NCBI GenBank assembly: GCA_032906765.1
Contig: JAJTZB010000008.1
Coordinates: 1-63,204 of the forward strand
Direction: 5' to 3'
Source: Nitrososphaerales archaeon
Lineage (GTDB): Archaea > Thermoproteota > Nitrososphaeria > Nitrososphaerales > Gagatemarchaeaceae
DNA: 63,204 bases
This document shows, piece by piece, positions 31,333 to 41,089 of the stretch (position 1 is its first letter; every line of letters starts with the position of its first letter). Under the pieces are notes generated by a model. The model made no database searches, was not told the origin of the DNA, and saw only the letters and a list, made by a program, of their open reading frames with translations. A program made the position numbers and the translations under genes.

Positions 31333-32913
31333 TCATCTGACGTTGGTCTGCGACTGGTCGCGCAGGAAGTTCAACAGGTAGTGGGGCCCGCCCACCCCTC
31401 TCCCCGTGGCACCACTCGCATTCCAGCCGCCGAAGCTCTGGGCGCCGGGCCACGCTCCCGTCGTCGAACCTCCGCTTCTGTTCGCGTAGACGACACCGAA
31501 CTTGATTCCGTCGAAGAACTTCCTGACCTCGACCTTGTTCTCAGAGAAGATGCCGGCCGTAAGGCCGTACTCGGTCTCGTTTGCCTTCGCAACTGCCTCG
31601 TCCACTGAGTCGAACTCGTCAACCACGACGAGGGGGACGAAGAGCTCGTCCTTGAAGAGCCTGTGGCCGCTAGGGAGGCCAGTTATCACCGTGGGTGTCA
31701 CGTAGAACCCGTTCGCGGTCGGACCGGACCGCATGACATTCCCCCCAGCAATGACCTTCCCACCTGCTTGGACCGCCTCAGAGACAGAGGTCTCGAACCG
31801 TTCGACGGCTGCTTGGTTGATGACGGGACCCATGAACACTTCCTTCTCCCTTGGGTCACCGACCCTGAGTTTCTGGATGCGCTCGAGGAAGGCAGAGATG
31901 AACTTCTCGCTCACCTTCCTCTGGACGTAGACCCTGGAGGTGGCACTGCACTTCTGTCCTCCGTAGCCATAGGCAGCACGCACTGTTCCCTCCACAGCCT
32001 TCTTGAGGTCTGCCTTCGCGGTGACAATCGTCGGGTTCTTGCTCCCCATCTCTAGGATAATCGGCTTGGGGAAGGGTTGAGAGGTCATGAACCCGCGGAA
32101 GAGGCGCATGCCGACGTCCCTCGAGCCTGTGAAGGCGATGCCCGCAACGTCAGGGTTGGAGACGAACTCCTCCTCGAAGTTCCCCCCGGGCCCCGTGACG
32201 TAGTTCACCACGCCAGGCGGTACACCCGCCTCCCTGTACACCTGATACAGCATCAGACCCGTCAAAGGCGCCTCGCTGGTAGGCTTCAGTATGATTGAGT
32301 TGCCGGTGATGAGGGCCCCGAGAGCCATGCCGCTGGCCAGCATGAACGGGAAGTTGAACGGGGAGATGACCGGCCAGACTCCGATCGGCTTTGAGACGAG
32401 CTTGCAGTCTTCACCAGGCCCGCCAGGTCCCATCTTGATCTCGTAGCCGTGATGCTCCTTCATCAGCCGGGAGTAGTACTTGATTGCGTCCACTGCCTCC
32501 CAGGCCTCGGCCAGCGCCTCCAGCCTGTTCTTCCCCACCTCGTATGTGATCGCCACTGCTATCTCGAACTTCCTCTTGTCTATGACCCTCGCTGCGTTCT
32601 CCAGTACCCTCACCCTCTCTCGCCATGGCGTCCCGCTCCATAGCTCGAACCCGGCCTTGGCCTCTGCGATTGCCTCCCTGGCGTGCTCGCGGGTGCCAAC
32701 CTGGAAACTTCCGACGACTACGGAGGTGTCGATGGGACTGTGGTGCTCAAAAGTCCCGGCGTCTGACTCCACCTCTCTCTTTCCGATGTACATCGGGTAG
32801 CGGCGGCCGAGCTGGCTCTTGAATTTCGCCAGGGCTACCTCGTACTTTGGATTGATGCTTTCGTCAGCGAAGAGCGTTACGTATGTTATTTTTTGAGGGG
32901 ACTTCTTTGCCAT
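31333..32913 (-). CDS. Aldehyde dehydrogenase, pyrroline-5-carboxylate dehydrogenase-like
   Basis: 526 residues from the ATG at 32913 (the frame is open to 33105, but homology starts at MAKKSPQKITYVTLFADES). The NAD(P) aldehyde dehydrogenase core is intact: FNFPFMLASGMALGALITGNSIILKPTSEAP, ILEMGSKNPTIV with catalytic Glu, GGQKCSATSRVYV with catalytic Cys, and GTWPG-like C-terminal FGGWNASGATGRGVGGP. Length and the N-terminal part resemble RocA/PutA-type P5C dehydrogenases, which finish proline and arginine breakdown to glutamate. A TATA-like CATTAAG is about 28 bases upstream. A succinate-semialdehyde-type substrate cannot be excluded. Confidence 0.82.
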   Translation of the reverse strand: MAKKSPQKITYVTLFADESINPKYEVALAKFKSQLGRRYPMYIGKREVESDAGTFEHHSPIDTSVVVGSFQVGTREHAREAIAEAKAGFELWSGTPWRERVRVLENAARVIDKRKFEIAVAITYEVGKNRLEALAEAWEAVDAIKYYSRLMKEHHGYEIKMGPGGPGEDCKLVSKPIGVWPVISPFNFPFMLASGMALGALITGNSIILKPTSEAPLTGLMLYQVYREAGVPPGVVNYVTGPGGNFEEEFVSNPDVAGIAFTGSRDVGMRLFRGFMTSQPFPKPIILEMGSKNPTIVTAKADLKKAVEGTVRAAYGYGGQKCSATSRVYVQRKVSEKFISAFLERIQKLRVGDPREKEVFMGPVINQAAVERFETSVSEAVQAGGKVIAGGNVMRSGPTANGFYVTPTVITGLPSGHRLFKDELFVPLVVVDEFDSVDEAVAKANETEYGLTAGIFSENKVEVRKFFDGIKFGVVYANRSGGSTTGAWPGAQSFGGWNASGATGRGVGGPHYLLNFLRDQSQTNVR

Positions 32914-32939
32914 AAATGGCGCGCCTCCGTCAGTTCTAC

Positions 32940-33593
32940 TTAATGTTTCGCGAGGCTCGGTAGCTTGGCTGGCTCCTGTCTCACGAACGCTTCGCCAGCC
33001 GCGGATGAGAACTCCTTGGCGACAGCGCTTCTCACTGCCGCAAATTCCAGCCGCCTCCCGAGAAGCATCTCCATCGAGGTCATCGTCGAAGGGTCGAGCC
33101 CGCACGGCCTGATCAGGTTGAAGTACGACATGTCGGTGTTGACGTTAAGCGCGAAACCGTGGTAGGTCACCCAGTTCGTGACGGCCACGCCGATTGAGGC
33201 GAGCTTCCTGCCTGCGACCCAGACGCCTGGATGGCCTTCCTCAAGCCCAGCTTCGATGCCGAACCTCCCCACTGAAGCGATTAGCGCCTTCTCAATGACC
33301 TTCACGTGCCTCCTCACATCGTGGTCGTGAAGCTTCACGATTGGGTAGCCGACGAGCTGCCCCGGACCGTGATAGGTCGCGTCGCCGCCTCGCTCGACCG
33401 TGAAAACTGGTACGCCCTGGGGGTTCAGGTTGGCCGGGCTGGTCTTCCTTCCCAGCGTGACGACATGCGGGTGTTCGAGAAGAATCAGCGTGTCTGGGAC
33501 CTCGTCTCTCGCCCTCCGCTCCACAAGGACCTTCTGCAGTTCCCAGGCCTTGCCGTACTCTACGGTGCCGAGGTCCAGAAGCGAGGCCGTCAT
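32940..33593 (-). CDS. lipB: Octanoyltransferase LipB
   Basis: 217 residues from the ATG at 33593, which overlaps the stop of lpd by four bases (the frame is open much further upstream). LipB transfers octanoyl from acyl carrier to E2 lipoyl lysines, the first step of lipoylation. It carries HPHVVTLGRKT, RGGDATYHGPGQLVGYP, the invariant Lys in GVWVAGRKLASIG, and the nucleophile Cys in NLIRPCGLDPSTMTS. The operon with E3 and E2 and the nearby lipA fit the pathway. Confidence 0.93.
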   Translation of the reverse strand: MTASLLDLGTVEYGKAWELQKVLVERRARDEVPDTLILLEHPHVVTLGRKTSPANLNPQGVPVFTVERGGDATYHGPGQLVGYPIVKLHDHDVRRHVKVIEKALIASVGRFGIEAGLEEGHPGVWVAGRKLASIGVAVTNWVTYHGFALNVNTDMSYFNLIRPCGLDPSTMTSMEMLLGRRLEFAAVRSAVAKEFSSAAGEAFVRQEPAKLPSLAKH

Positions 33594-34987
33594 GTTCTCA
33601 GCTGGTGGATTGGACGGCCTGCGGCCGACTCGGCAGCCTCCATGATCGCCTCCGGCAGAGTGGGGTGTGGGTGCATTGTGAGCGCTATGTCCTCGACCGT
33701 GGCACCCATCTCTATCGCGAGTGCAGCCTCGCTTATCAGGTTCGAAGCCTCCGGCCCGACTATCTGCACCCCTAGGACCAAGCCGCTCTTCGTCTCCGAC
33801 ACGACCTTCACGAACCCCTCCGCCTCTCCCGTCGAGAGGGCCCTTCCGAGGGCAGAGAACTGGAACCTGGTCTTCTTGACCTCGTGGCCTGCGGCTAAGG
33901 CCTTCGCCTCGGTGAGCCCCACACTGGCTACCTCGGGGTCGCAGAAGACAGCGTCTGGAATGACCGTCCATTCGGCTGCCGTGGGCAAGCCGGCGGCAGA
34001 TTCAGCGGCGACGATTCCCTCCTTTGACGCCTTGTGTGCGAGCAGGGGTGGCCCCCTCACGTCTCCGATGGCATAAATCCCCTCGACGTTCGTCATCATC
34101 CGGCTGTCCGTAACTATGAACCCCTTCTGGTCGGTGTTGACTCCGACCTTCTGTAGGTTCAACCTCTCAGTTCTCGGCCTCCTCCCTACGCTCTGAAGCA
34201 CAACGTCCGCCTCCACCATGAGCTTGCCTTCTGGAGTATCGACCTCCAGCTTGGTCACTCCGTCCCGCTTTGAGACAGAGGTGACACTGGACCTGAGGTG
34301 GATGCTGGCCCCCCTTGACTCGAGCTTCTTGTGGACGACCCTGACCACCTCGGGGTCGCTGCCTGGGAGGAGTTGATCCATCACCTCGACGATGGTGACA
34401 TTGCTTCCAAGATTCTGGTACATCGAAGCGAACTCCAGGCCTATGGCCCCTCCTCCGATGATGACCAGCCTCCTAGGGGCTTTCATCAGATCGAGCGCCT
34501 CCTTCGAACCGATCACAAGGCTCCCGTCGTACTCGATTCCTGGGAGCTGAATGGGCCGCGTCCCCGTCGCTATGACAATCTTCTTTGTGGAGAACTCCTC
34601 GCGACCAGAAGCGGTCTGGACTGCGATTGTGTTCCTGTCCAGGATTTCCGCTTCGCCGTGGACTATCGTCACGTGGTTCCCCTTTAGGAGATACTCCACG
34701 CCTGAGACGAGCTTCCCGACGACTTCAGACTTCCACTTCTGCATCTGCGCATAGTCGACAGAGACGCCTGACGCATTCAGGCCGAACCTCTCTGCTTGCT
34801 TGACCTTATCGTAGAGCTTCGACACTGTTATGAGCGACTTCGACGGGATGCACCCGTAGTTCAGGCACTCCCCGCCGAGCTTTTCCATCTCGACGATGGC
34901 GGTCTTGAGCCCCAGTTGGGCGGCCCTGATGGCGCAGACGTATCCCCCCGGTCCGCCCCCGATAACGGTGATGTCGAAACTGTCCAT
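33590..34987 (-). CDS. lpd: Dihydrolipoamide dehydrogenase (E3)
   Basis: The 465-residue flavoprotein reoxidises E2-bound dihydrolipoamide with NAD. FAD site GGGPGGYVCAIRAAQLG (residues 10-26), redox disulfide CLNYGC (C41, C46), NAD site VIIGGGAIGLEFASMY near 175-190, second FAD region IYAIGDVRGPPLLAHKA near 305, and the C-terminal His-Glu active-site dyad in HPHPTLPEAIMEAAES near 444. Length is normal. It is 57 bases downstream of the E2 stop. Confidence 0.95.
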   Translation of the reverse strand: MDSFDITVIGGGPGGYVCAIRAAQLGLKTAIVEMEKLGGECLNYGCIPSKSLITVSKLYDKVKQAERFGLNASGVSVDYAQMQKWKSEVVGKLVSGVEYLLKGNHVTIVHGEAEILDRNTIAVQTASGREEFSTKKIVIATGTRPIQLPGIEYDGSLVIGSKEALDLMKAPRRLVIIGGGAIGLEFASMYQNLGSNVTIVEVMDQLLPGSDPEVVRVVHKKLESRGASIHLRSSVTSVSKRDGVTKLEVDTPEGKLMVEADVVLQSVGRRPRTERLNLQKVGVNTDQKGFIVTDSRMMTNVEGIYAIGDVRGPPLLAHKASKEGIVAAESAAGLPTAAEWTVIPDAVFCDPEVASVGLTEAKALAAGHEVKKTRFQFSALGRALSTGEAEGFVKVVSETKSGLVLGVQIVGPEASNLISEAALAIEMGATVEDIALTMHPHPTLPEAIMEAAESAAGRPIHQLRT

Positions 34988-35044
34988 GAAGGAGACGGAC
35001 GCTTCGGGTGCGAAGCTGGCTTAAACCTTGCTGAGCGGAGGCGT

Positions 35045-36268
35045 CTATTGGAGGGCGGCGCGCAGTCTAGTCCTGTCCTGAATCGCGTCGATCAGCCTGC
35101 TGGTGAACCTGGCGGCGTAAGCGCCGTCGAGGATTCTGTGGTCGAAGGTGAGAGAGAGGAACATCGTGTCCCTCGCCTCAATCTTCCCGTCCCTGACGAC
35201 TGCCCTCTTCGTTATCTTGTGGGTCCCAAGTATCGCAGCCTCTGGCATGTTGATTATCGGCGTTGCAAAGAGACCACCGATTGCCCCGACGTTCGTCACA
35301 GTGAAGGTCGACCCGCGTACCTCCTCCAAGGTAAGTTGGCCGCTCCTGGCTCTCGCCGCGAGCCTATCTATCTCCACAGCGAGTGCAAATACGTCCTTCG
35401 AGTCGGCGTCCTTCACGACCGGGACGACCAGTCCCTGCTCTGTGTCCGTCGCGATGCCGATGTTGTAATACTTCTTGAGGACTATGTTCCCAGCCTGCTC
35501 GTCCATTGCGGAGTTGACGTAGGGGAACTCCTTCAGAGCGGGGATTAGCGCTTTGATGAGCAATGGGAGGTAAGTCAGCTTGACGCCCCTCTTCTCGGCC
35601 ATAGGCTTGAGCTCCTCCCTCAGGAGGACCAGCTCCGTTGCGTCCGCCTCGTCGACATGGGTGACCTGAGCCGTGGTTTGCTGCGACTTTAGCAGCCTGT
35701 CCGCGATTGTCTTCCTGATGCCCCTGAGCGGGACCAGCTCCTCCTTCCCGGGCTGGCTCGCGACGAGCACCTGGCCCGGCGTTCCGGCGGCGTGCGACGA
35801 GCTGCCTTGGGAGGAGGCCCTCCTGACATCGTCGTCCACCACCCTCCCCTGAGGGCCCGTCCCCTTCACAGTCCCCATGTCGACACCTAGCTCCCTCGCC
35901 AGCCTGCGAGTGGCGGGCGAAGCTAGGACTCCGGCTGCCGACGGCTGGGCAGGGGGTGCCGACGTAACGCGTGGAATCTGTGGCTCCTGCGCCTGCGGGG
36001 CGGACGGGGCTGTCGTGGCCCCAGCTCCTCCCTCCGTTTTTATCACGACGATCGTCTGGCCGACTTTCGCCACATCCCCTTCCTTGACCATGATTCTTGT
36101 GACCACACCGCTTCGGGGCGCGGGAATCTGAACGTTCACCTTGTCAGTCATCACTTCAACGAGGGGCTGGTCTTCTGTGATCTTGTCCCCCTCCTTGACC
36201 ATCCATTTCAGTACCTCACCCTCCGCCACGCCTTCCCCGATGTCGGGAAGCCTGAACTCGTAATCCAA
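35045..36268 (-). CDS. 2-oxoacid dehydrogenase E2, dihydrolipoyl acyltransferase
   Basis: About 407 residues from the TTG at 36268; the frame is open further upstream but the lipoyl domain begins exactly here (DYEFRLPDIGEGVAEGEVLK). Domains: one lipoyl domain with modified lysine K43 in EVMTDKVNVQI, an Ala/Pro-rich linker, a peripheral-subunit-binding domain (SPATRRLARELGVDM...GRVVDDDV, about 115-150), and the catalytic domain with SLTFDHRILDGAYAARF (HxxxD) at the C-terminus. It receives the acyl group from the fused E1 and passes it to CoA. Confidence 0.94.
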   Translation of the reverse strand: MDYEFRLPDIGEGVAEGEVLKWMVKEGDKITEDQPLVEVMTDKVNVQIPAPRSGVVTRIMVKEGDVAKVGQTIVVIKTEGGAGATTAPSAPQAQEPQIPRVTSAPPAQPSAAGVLASPATRRLARELGVDMGTVKGTGPQGRVVDDDVRRASSQGSSSHAAGTPGQVLVASQPGKEELVPLRGIRKTIADRLLKSQQTTAQVTHVDEADATELVLLREELKPMAEKRGVKLTYLPLLIKALIPALKEFPYVNSAMDEQAGNIVLKKYYNIGIATDTEQGLVVPVVKDADSKDVFALAVEIDRLAARARSGQLTLEEVRGSTFTVTNVGAIGGLFATPIINMPEAAILGTHKITKRAVVRDGKIEARDTMFLSLTFDHRILDGAYAARFTSRLIDAIQDRTRLRAALQ

Positions 36269-36320
36269 AGGAGATTCCAACCCCGGACGACTGGCACATC
36301 CTATTAGTGTTTTTCGCGGG

Positions 36321-38435
36321 CTAGTAACTGGCCAGCTCGAGTGCCGCCTTGAGAATCCTCTCTTTGCTGGGCACGTAGTAGTCCTCCATCTTGGCGAGAG
36401 GGACGACGGTATCGAACCCAGCCACCCTTCTGACTGGTGCCCGGAGGTAGTCGAGCGCCTTGTCCACCACAGTGGCGACGATCTCAGCGCCGACCCCGAA
36501 GCTCCTGGGCGCCTCGTGCACGACGACAAGCTTGCCCGTCTTCTTGACGGACGCGAGTATTGTCTCGAAGTCCAAGGGGGCGATGGTCCTCAGGTCGATT
36601 ACCTCGGCTTCAATCGAGTTCGCAGACCGGAGCTGCTCCGCTGCCTGCATTGTAGGGACCATCATCGCCCCGTAAGCGACGAGGGTCAGGGCGGAGCCCT
36701 CCCGGACCACCTTCGCCTTTCCGATCGGGATTGTATACTCCTCCTCTGGAACCTCCATCTTGGGCGAGTCGTACAGGCGCTTCGGTTCCATGAAGATCAC
36801 GGGATTTGGCTCCCTCAGGGCAGAGGCAAGAAGTCCCTTGGCGTCGTATGGGTTCGAAGGTATGACGACCTTCAGCCCGGGCGTGTGGCCGAAGTAGGCC
36901 TCAGGAGAATCGGAGTGTTGCTCCGGAGCCCTGATTCCGGCACCGTAGGGGAAGCGTATGACGCCGGCCGTGGTGTACCTGCCGCGAGTCCTGTTTCTCA
37001 TCCGAGCGATGTGCCCGAATATCTGGTCGTAGGCCGAAGGGACGAACCCGTCGAATTGAAACTCGGCGACTGGCACCATCCCGCCGGCCGCGAGTCCCAC
37101 GAAGATGCCTGCTATAGCGGCCTCTGCCAGGGGTGTGTCGAAGACCCTGTCTGGCCCGAACTCATCTTGGAGTCCCCTCGTGACCTGAAAGACGCCGCCG
37201 TTCTTTCCGACGTCCTCCCCGAAGACAACGATCTTGCTGTTCCTTTCCATCTCCTGCCTGAGCGCCATGTTCAAGGCGTTCCTGATGTTCACCCCCTGCT
37301 TGCCGCCTGCGAGCTTCGTCTCCTCTTGTGCCGGTTGCGGCGTGTCACCCTTGCCGAAGGCCTCGGCCATCTCTCCGGCGAGGACTGGTGTGATTGAATC
37401 GTACATGTACCTGAACATCTCCGCGGGTTCGGCTTCCGTTGAACTCCTGTAGCCCTGCACTGCCTCAGCCACGACATTCTTGGCGGACTCGAGTATAGCC
37501 TGCCTCTCCTGCTCGCCGAGGTACCCTCGCTGCTGCAGGAACTTCTCCATCCTGAGGATTGGGTCCCTGTGCTCCCACTCTGCTATCTCCTTCGGGTCTT
37601 TGAGCTTGTTTGAGACAAGCTCGGCGGTCGTGTGCGGTCCCATCCTGTACGTGTAGAACTCGATGAGTGTCGGGCCATCGCCGCGCCTCGCCCGTTCCGC
37701 TGCGTATCTAGTCGCCTCATAAGAAGCGACGACATCGTTGCCGTCGACCAACAGTCCTTCGAACCCGTAGGCGAGCGCTTTCTGGGCGAGCGTCTTCGAC
37801 GCACTCTGCCTGTCCCTCTTGACGGATATGGCCCACTGGTTGTTCTCCACTGCGAAGACGACGGGAAGGTCGTAGACTCCGGCGAAGTTCATTCCCTCGT
37901 GGAAGTCGCCCTTCGATGTGCCGCCGTCACCAGTGCTGACCAGAGTGACCGACTTTTCCCCCTGCATCTTCCTCGCCATCGCGAGGCCCGTGGCGTGTGG
38001 AATCTGCGTGGCAACCGGCACGGCGATCGGGAGCATGTTGACGCCAGCAGGGATGCGCATCCCATTCTCGTCACCTCCCCAGAACTGGAGGAGCTGCCTG
38101 GGAGGCAGACCGAAGGCTAGCATCCCGGCACTGTCCCTGTACATCGGGACATACCAGTCGCCTTTCTCGAGCGCGAGCACGAAGCCAATCTGGGCTCCCT
38201 CCTGCCCCTTCCCAGGCGCGTAGGTCCCAATCTCTCGGAGGGTGGACAGGTTCATCGCCTTCTCGTCGAAGGTGCGGCCGAGGACCATCGCGGAGTACAT
38301 CCTCTTCAGTGTCTCGGGAGTGGCCTTCGGAGCATCGCCGATGAGCGCGCCTTCGGGTGTCAGCCTCCTGAACATCACATCGTCGAGGTCGCCGACGTTC
38401 AGGTCTGACTCCCTGAGGATCCGGGGGGAAGTCAT
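36321..38435 (-). CDS. 2-oxoacid dehydrogenase E1, natural fusion of alpha and beta chains
   Basis: A single 704-residue chain. Residues 1-370 are E1-alpha: the thiamine-diphosphate motif starts at GDG 169-171 and closes at ENNQWAIS near 197, with the phosphorylation-loop-like RMGPHTTAE later. Residues ~383-704 are E1-beta: FGEDVGKNGGVFQVTRGL, DTPLAEAAIAGIFVGLAAGG, QFDGFVPSAYDQI, VIRFPYGAGIRAPEQHSDSPEA and a transketolase C-terminal domain. E1-alpha and E1-beta are usually separate genes; here they are joined by a ~30-residue Ala/Gln/Pro linker. A TATA (CTTTAAATAA, about 38459-38468) gives a leaderless mRNA. Pyruvate or branched-chain oxoacid are both possible substrates. Confidence 0.93.
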   Translation of the reverse strand: MTSPRILRESDLNVGDLDDVMFRRLTPEGALIGDAPKATPETLKRMYSAMVLGRTFDEKAMNLSTLREIGTYAPGKGQEGAQIGFVLALEKGDWYVPMYRDSAGMLAFGLPPRQLLQFWGGDENGMRIPAGVNMLPIAVPVATQIPHATGLAMARKMQGEKSVTLVSTGDGGTSKGDFHEGMNFAGVYDLPVVFAVENNQWAISVKRDRQSASKTLAQKALAYGFEGLLVDGNDVVASYEATRYAAERARRGDGPTLIEFYTYRMGPHTTAELVSNKLKDPKEIAEWEHRDPILRMEKFLQQRGYLGEQERQAILESAKNVVAEAVQGYRSSTEAEPAEMFRYMYDSITPVLAGEMAEAFGKGDTPQPAQEETKLAGGKQGVNIRNALNMALRQEMERNSKIVVFGEDVGKNGGVFQVTRGLQDEFGPDRVFDTPLAEAAIAGIFVGLAAGGMVPVAEFQFDGFVPSAYDQIFGHIARMRNRTRGRYTTAGVIRFPYGAGIRAPEQHSDSPEAYFGHTPGLKVVIPSNPYDAKGLLASALREPNPVIFMEPKRLYDSPKMEVPEEEYTIPIGKAKVVREGSALTLVAYGAMMVPTMQAAEQLRSANSIEAEVIDLRTIAPLDFETILASVKKTGKLVVVHEAPRSFGVGAEIVATVVDKALDYLRAPVRRVAGFDTVVPLAKMEDYYVPSKERILKAALELASY

Positions 38436-38538
38436 TCAGGCGACGCGATGTTAGAAATTATTTAAAGAGTGAGAAAGGGCCGCGGGGAATCCGTCAATCT
38501 CCGAAGCGTCGCGTGCTGGCGGGCGACTGAATTGAGAG

Positions 38539-39873
38539 CTACCGGGCATTCAGGGAGACATTCGGGAATAGCCGCTCCAGCGTGAGCGCGAAGGAGAGGA
38601 CCGCTGGGTCGCTGTATATGTCTCCTGCAAGTTGGAAGCCCACAGGAAGGCCGTCACGCGTGAGCCCGCACGGGATTGTGATTGAGGGTGCGCCGAAAAG
38701 GTTGAACGGTTCGGTCAGGCCGAGGAGAGCAGTCCTTATCCCTGGGGCAGTCCGGTCACTCTTGCTCGCCTTCACAGTGGGCGCGGGGATTCTAGTTGTT
38801 GGGAGCGCGAGTACGTCTACCCTCCTGAAGATTGACCTGTAGTACTCCAGCAGGGCGCTCCTCGCCCTCAGGGCGTCAAGATAAACAACCGCGGGAATCG
38901 CCAGACCCTGCGCGATGCGCCGCCTCACGTCCTTCCCGTAGTCTTTGAACTTCGCAGCGAAGTACTCCCTGTGGTACGAAGCTGCCTCAGCATGGGTGAT
39001 CAGACTCCTGCTCGCCGCAATTTCCTCGATGTGCAGGAACTTCACATCGACGACTCTCGCACCTTCTCCCTCTGCGAGCTCAAGCGACCGTTCGAAGCTG
39101 CTCCGCACTTCGCTGTCCAGAGGCTCCAGTATGTTGCGCGGCACACCAATCCTCGTCCGCTTGAGGGGCATTGGCTTCGGCCTGCGCAGCGTAGGTGAAG
39201 ACTTCGATTCGAATGACAAGAGAGCGAGCCTCGCTGCGTCTGACACGCACCGTGTCAGGAAACCGACGGTGTCAAGACTCCACGCGAGTGGCACCACGCC
39301 TCGTCTGCTGGTCAGCCCGTAGGTGGGCTTGTACCCAACTACACCGCAGAGCGCCGCCGGGGTTCTGACGGATCCGCCAGTGTCGGTGCCCACTGCGGCG
39401 CATGCCATCCCTGAGGCAACGGCCACGGCCGAGCCGCCGCTTGAGCCGCCTGAGATCCTCTCGTCGTCCCACGGGTTCCTGCAGTCGCCGAAGTGCGGAT
39501 TGATGTTCGTGGCCCCGAAGGCAAATTCGTGGAGGTTCGTCTTCCCCACCAATGTCGCGCCAGCCGCGGAGAGCAGCTTCACAACGTCTGCGTCGAAGGC
39601 GGGAACGAAGTTGCGGAAGACCTTGGAACCCGCCGTCGTGCGGTGACCTTTCACGTAGATGTTGTCCTTGACCGCGACTGTTATCCCGTGGAGCTCCCCC
39701 TTTCGTCTTGTCTGCTTCACCCCGGTGGGCAGGAGCGTGATGAAGGCGTGCAGCTTCTTGTTCGAACGCAGGATGACCCTGCGCTGCGATTCGAGTATGT
39801 CCCGCGGCGAGAGCTCCTTAGTGGCGAGCATGCCTAATGCCTCACCAATCGTGAGCGTTGCCAGTTCAGTCAA
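38539..39873 (-). CDS. Amidase signature enzyme (GatA-like)
   Basis: 444 residues with the Ser-Ser-Lys triad of the amidase signature family: Lys in HGITVAVKDNIYVKG near residue 68, SGGSSGGSAVAVASGMA near 140-156 and GTDTGGSVRTPAALCG near 163-178. It resembles GatA of the tRNA amidotransferase, but gatB/gatC are not nearby and sequence alone does not decide between GatA and a general amidase. Start TTG 39873 overlaps the stop of a possible small gene upstream. Confidence 0.8.
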   Translation of the reverse strand: MTELATLTIGEALGMLATKELSPRDILESQRRVILRSNKKLHAFITLLPTGVKQTRRKGELHGITVAVKDNIYVKGHRTTAGSKVFRNFVPAFDADVVKLLSAAGATLVGKTNLHEFAFGATNINPHFGDCRNPWDDERISGGSSGGSAVAVASGMACAAVGTDTGGSVRTPAALCGVVGYKPTYGLTSRRGVVPLAWSLDTVGFLTRCVSDAARLALLSFESKSSPTLRRPKPMPLKRTRIGVPRNILEPLDSEVRSSFERSLELAEGEGARVVDVKFLHIEEIAASRSLITHAEAASYHREYFAAKFKDYGKDVRRRIAQGLAIPAVVYLDALRARSALLEYYRSIFRRVDVLALPTTRIPAPTVKASKSDRTAPGIRTALLGLTEPFNLFGAPSITIPCGLTRDGLPVGFQLAGDIYSDPAVLSFALTLERLFPNVSLNAR

Positions 39874-40025
39874 GGTTTGCCCTGTCCGAAGGCTTGGAGC
39901 GGTTCGAGCTCGGCGTTGATGAGCCGCCTCAGAAGCTTGTCTTGGGAGCGGATGGTTTCAAGACTGGCGAGTGCGTCTGGCAGGGCACATTCAGGGACTA
40001 TCGGAAGCGTCTCTCGCCTTTTCAA
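39870..40025 (-). CDS. Possible small protein of 51 residues upstream of the amidase
   Basis: A frame from TTG 40025 begins MKRRETLPIVPECALPDALA and ends FGQGKP. The stop TGA overlaps the amidase start (CTTGACT), the tight coupling seen at real gene junctions in this window. The product is helical and acidic/basic mixed. It does not look like GatC. The upstream part of the same frame is also open to about 40110. Confidence 0.35.
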   Translation of the reverse strand: MKRRETLPIVPECALPDALASLETIRSQDKLLRRLINAELEPLQAFGQGKP

Positions 40026-40143
40026 TCCCGACCAGCTGCGCGCTGCCTCTTGGTACTGTAGGCGAGCGCGGACGTCGCCCGCGCTTGGTGGCCTGTAGAA
40101 CGCAACTTCATGACGTCATGATAGGCCGATATCAGATTCTTCG

Positions 40144-41088
40144 TTACCTCGCTGGGGGTTTGGAGGAAGACGCAGAACTTGAAACATGAGACTCTGGACC
40201 CGTGAACTCTCTTTCCTTCTCGATCACGGACTTGATGAAGAACTCGCCTGCCCGATAGCTGCTTCTAACCAGCGGTCCCGATGCCACGTACCTGAAACCG
40301 ATCTCTTCGCCCATTCGCCTATACCGCTCGAACTGCAGTGGCGACACGTACTCGACTACAGGCAGATGTCTCTTGGACGGTCTGAGGTACTGCCCGACGG
40401 TGAGGAAGTCGACGCCCGCCTGGCGAAGGTGCGTCATCGCCTGGAAGACCTCGTCCTCGGTCTCCCCGAGACCGACCATTATCGAGGACTTCGTGAACAC
40501 GTGATTCCCGAGCTTCTTGATGTTCTTCAGAACGGAGAGGGACTGCCAGTAGTTGGCCCTCGGGTCCCTCACCTTCGGCGTGAGCGAGAGCGTAGTCTCT
40601 ATGTTGTGCGCGATCACGTCGGGACGGGCCTCAAGCACCTTCCTGAGGGAGTCGATGTCGCCCTGGAAGTCTGGTATCAACACCTCGACAAGGAGGTCCG
40701 GACTCTTCTCCTTGGCCAGCCTGATCGTCTTCGCGAAGTGAGAAGCACCCCCATCTGGGAGGTCGTCGCGGTCGACCGAGGTGAGGACTATGTAGGTGAG
40801 GCCCATCTGGGAGAGGGCGAAAGCGACGTTGTCAGGCTCCATCTGGTCCAGTGCGCCCTCTGGCCTGCCTGGGATGACCATGCAGAACCTGCACGCCCTC
40901 GAGCAGACGTCCCCCATCAGCATGAGGGTCGCTGTCCCGCCGCCCCAACACTCGTGGACGTTCGGGCAGTGCGCTTCCTGGCAGACTGTATGGAGGTTCA
41001 GGTTGGAGAAAAGTTCCTTGAGCCTGGCGTGATTCTCGCCTCCCGTGGGTAGGACCGTCAGCCACTCTGGCCTGGCTTGTGCCTGCAA
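40144..41088 (-). CDS. lipA: Lipoyl synthase LipA
   Basis: 314 residues. This radical SAM enzyme inserts two sulfurs into octanoyl-E2. Auxiliary cluster ligands [12 protein letters not shown] (near 36-47), radical SAM cluster CSRACRFC (near 62-69), [13 protein letters not shown]-like continuation, and the C-terminal serine ligand in [14 protein letters not shown] are all present, so both [4Fe-4S] sites are intact. It is immediately downstream of an HTH regulator on the same strand. The last ~15 residues are Ser-rich and not conserved. Confidence 0.95.
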   Translation of the reverse strand: MQAQARPEWLTVLPTGGENHARLKELFSNLNLHTVCQEAHCPNVHECWGGGTATLMLMGDVCSRACRFCMVIPGRPEGALDQMEPDNVAFALSQMGLTYIVLTSVDRDDLPDGGASHFAKTIRLAKEKSPDLLVEVLIPDFQGDIDSLRKVLEARPDVIAHNIETTLSLTPKVRDPRANYWQSLSVLKNIKKLGNHVFTKSSIMVGLGETEDEVFQAMTHLRQAGVDFLTVGQYLRPSKRHLPVVEYVSPLQFERYRRMGEEIGFRYVASGPLVRSSYRAGEFFIKSVIEKEREFTGPESHVSSSASSSKPPAR

Positions 41089-41089
41089 C

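Noticed and set aside
38539-39873. Firm GatA call
   Set aside because: The amidase signature is shared by many amidases and gatB/gatC are not in the window.
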